From Acheta domesticus (taxonomy: Eukaryota > Arthropoda > Insecta > Orthoptera > Gryllidae), in the NCBI GenBank assembly GCA_031308135.1, contig JAHLJT010002630.1, positions 97,632,141 to 97,696,140 of the forward strand: a stretch of 64,000 nt of DNA. Direction: 5' to 3'. The position numbers and the translations under genes are program-made. Each line of letters opens with the position of its first letter. The first letter of the stretch is position 1. The notes under the pieces are model-generated. The model saw only the letters and a list, made by a program, of their open reading frames with translations. It did no database searches and was not told where the DNA came from. Shown here in pieces: positions 62,767-64,000 of the stretch.

Positions 62767-64000
62767 ACACTCAGGAACAACCGTTTGGCCACCACGAGTG
62801 CTCTGTGTAGCCTTGCGTGGGGCCTCCCTCGACCCCCTCCATTGACCGCCTTGGGTCGTAGTGATCAGTTACTCAAGATACTACATTTTGATAGTGATCG
62901 ACGTCACAAACATGTAAATATGGCAAATCAAATTTCTATAGCTTGAAAGGGGTACGAAGAGGGAGATACAGATTAAATGTTCAGAGAACCTGATCTTGAC
63001 AATTTAACGGTTTCCAAGAAGTTAAGAGAACATTCTGACTTGTGTGCGGAAACAGTGTAGTTGCTCATTAAATTTATACAACCGAATGCACCAAAATGTT
63101 GGATTGGTGCTCTTTACATGATCGAATGTAGGAAAATGTAGAAATTAGAATTGTAATGTGCACAATTTGTTACGTGTGTCATTTGATACGCTTGTAAACA
63201 GATTAAATTTTATATATAAAGAAATTACGAGAATTTTAGTACATGCTGTAACCCCTTTCAGGCACATGCCTTTTTCTGGTAGTCCACGAGATCCCTTTTC
63301 CCTAGCTTCCTTAACCTTGATCTTGTTTGTTTTGGCCAGCGTTCTGTTCGTTTTTTTCCTATGATCTGCATTTTTAATTCCAACAATTTCCTTGTGGGAA
63401 GTAGGCCTGTAAAAAAAGTGTTTTGGAAGTATAAATTATTTTAGCGGTGCATGGAAAAGGGCATCTCCTCGAAAATTGTGGTTGAGTCTTTGGATTTTCT
63501 CAAAACACCTTAGCATAAAACTAGTGCTACCAAATGGCACACACATTCATGTAATAGTTTTCTATTTTATTTGGTCTGTGATAACTACTCGGACTTGCCA
63601 GTTTTGGAAGTATAAATTATTTTAGCGGTGCATGGAAAAGGGCATCTGCTCGAAAATTGTGGTTGAGTCTTTGGATTTTCTCAAAAAACCTTAGCATAAA
63701 ACTAGTGCTACCAAATGGCACACACATTTATGTATTAGTTTTCAATTTTATTTGGTCTGGGATAACTATTCGGACTTGCCACATACTCGTGCCAGCTACC
63801 ATCTGTCACCGCCCCAAATACATTTTACTTTCCCTTATACTATAGTACGTACGAATAGTATAGAGAAAGTTATCTAATGCTCCTTGAAAAAACGTCGGAT
63901 TTTCAGCAGAAAAACTCGTATTACAGAGCCCTGGTAACGAAAACGTGGGTAAATCCAGTTGCTAAATTCAGAGAAAAAATCTAAGACGTGGTGTATCCAG
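62767..64000 (+). other. 3' flanking region of the second finger exon, to window end
   Basis: Collinear with 28991-30121, including the start of repeat R at about 63840. Lacks about 60 bases of copy 1 near 29075-29150. Confidence 0.55.
63420..63781 (+). repeat. 181-bp tandem duplication (copy 2 only)
   Basis: GTTTTGGAAGTATAAATTAT starts at 63420 and again at 63601. The units differ at a few bases. Copy 1 has a single unit (29723-29902). Confidence 0.9.

Larger units (their letters stand above)
34050..64000 (+). repeat. Large segmental duplication, copy 2 (expanded by insertions, cut by window end)
   Basis: Collinear with copy 1 from 34062 to the last base. Blocks present only here: 40304-46062 (I-like element), 46516-46768 (foldback element), 50791-55274 (Jockey-like), 55407-60873 (LTR element), and a 181-bp tandem duplication at 63420-63781. 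Absent here: the Helitron, sequence matching 26861-27087, and the 447-bp segment at 27526-27972. Confidence 0.92.

Noticed and set aside
1..64000. CRISPR array, bacterial operon or prophage
   Set aside because: No regularly spaced short repeats with unique spacers and no bacterial gene context; splice sites, non-LTR elements and SINEs point to a nuclear animal genome.

Overview
The window looks like repeat-rich, AT-rich arthropod (probably insect) nuclear DNA. It contains one multi-exon host gene with perfect-looking splice signals, long introns, and many decayed transposable elements of types common in arthropods (RTE-like, Jockey-like, I-like and CR1/Jockey-like non-LTR elements, Penelope-like, mariner, hAT, Merlin, Helitron, Ty3/gypsy, tRNA-derived SINEs). 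No bacterial operons, rRNA or CRISPR were seen. The species cannot be named from the sequence.

Host gene. Three plus-strand exons chain together, every junction in intron phase 1: exon A (6312-6533), exon B (6902-7057) and a terminal exon with nine C2H2 zinc fingers (28047-28990). The intron between exon B and the finger exon is about 21 kb and full of dead transposons. A second copy of the finger exon lies at 61824-62766. It also has nine intact fingers, but a one-base difference in a C run puts it out of frame with a phase-1 splice.

Duplication. The second finger exon belongs to a large head-to-tail duplication. Copy 1 runs from about 15.38 kb to at least 30.1 kb (repeat unit about 18.7 kb) and copy 2 from about 34.05 kb to the window end. 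Old insertions shared by both copies (hAT, mariner, tRNA-SINEs, Penelope remnant, RTE-like element) predate the duplication. Each copy then changed separately. Copy 1 gained a 1.8-kb Helitron and lost the middle of its RTE-like element. Copy 2 gained a 5.8-kb I-like element, a 253-bp foldback element, a 4.5-kb Jockey-like element and a 5.5-kb LTR retrotransposon. For most of these the other copy supplies the empty site.

Region by region: 0.4-2.9 kb, internally deleted RTE-like element with 15-bp target duplications. 3.2-4.9 kb, an interspersed repeat carrying a Merlin element. 6.3-7.1 kb, host exons. 7.9-12.2 kb, decayed CR1/Jockey-like element, minus strand. 13.2-15.3 kb, foldback repeat and gag-like debris. 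15.4-30.1 kb, duplication copy 1. 30.0-33.5 kb, repeat, Jockey-like relic and a Penelope GIY-YIG fragment. 34.05-64 kb, duplication copy 2. In copy 2, 48.46-61.32 kb is one RTE-like element split by the Jockey-like and the LTR element, inserted about 120 bases apart in its endonuclease region.

The most unusual object is the LTR retrotransposon at 55407-60873. Its reverse transcriptase is of Ty3/gypsy type, but the integrase lies upstream of it (gag, protease, integrase, RT, RNase H). This is the copia-like order known from Gmr1-type elements.
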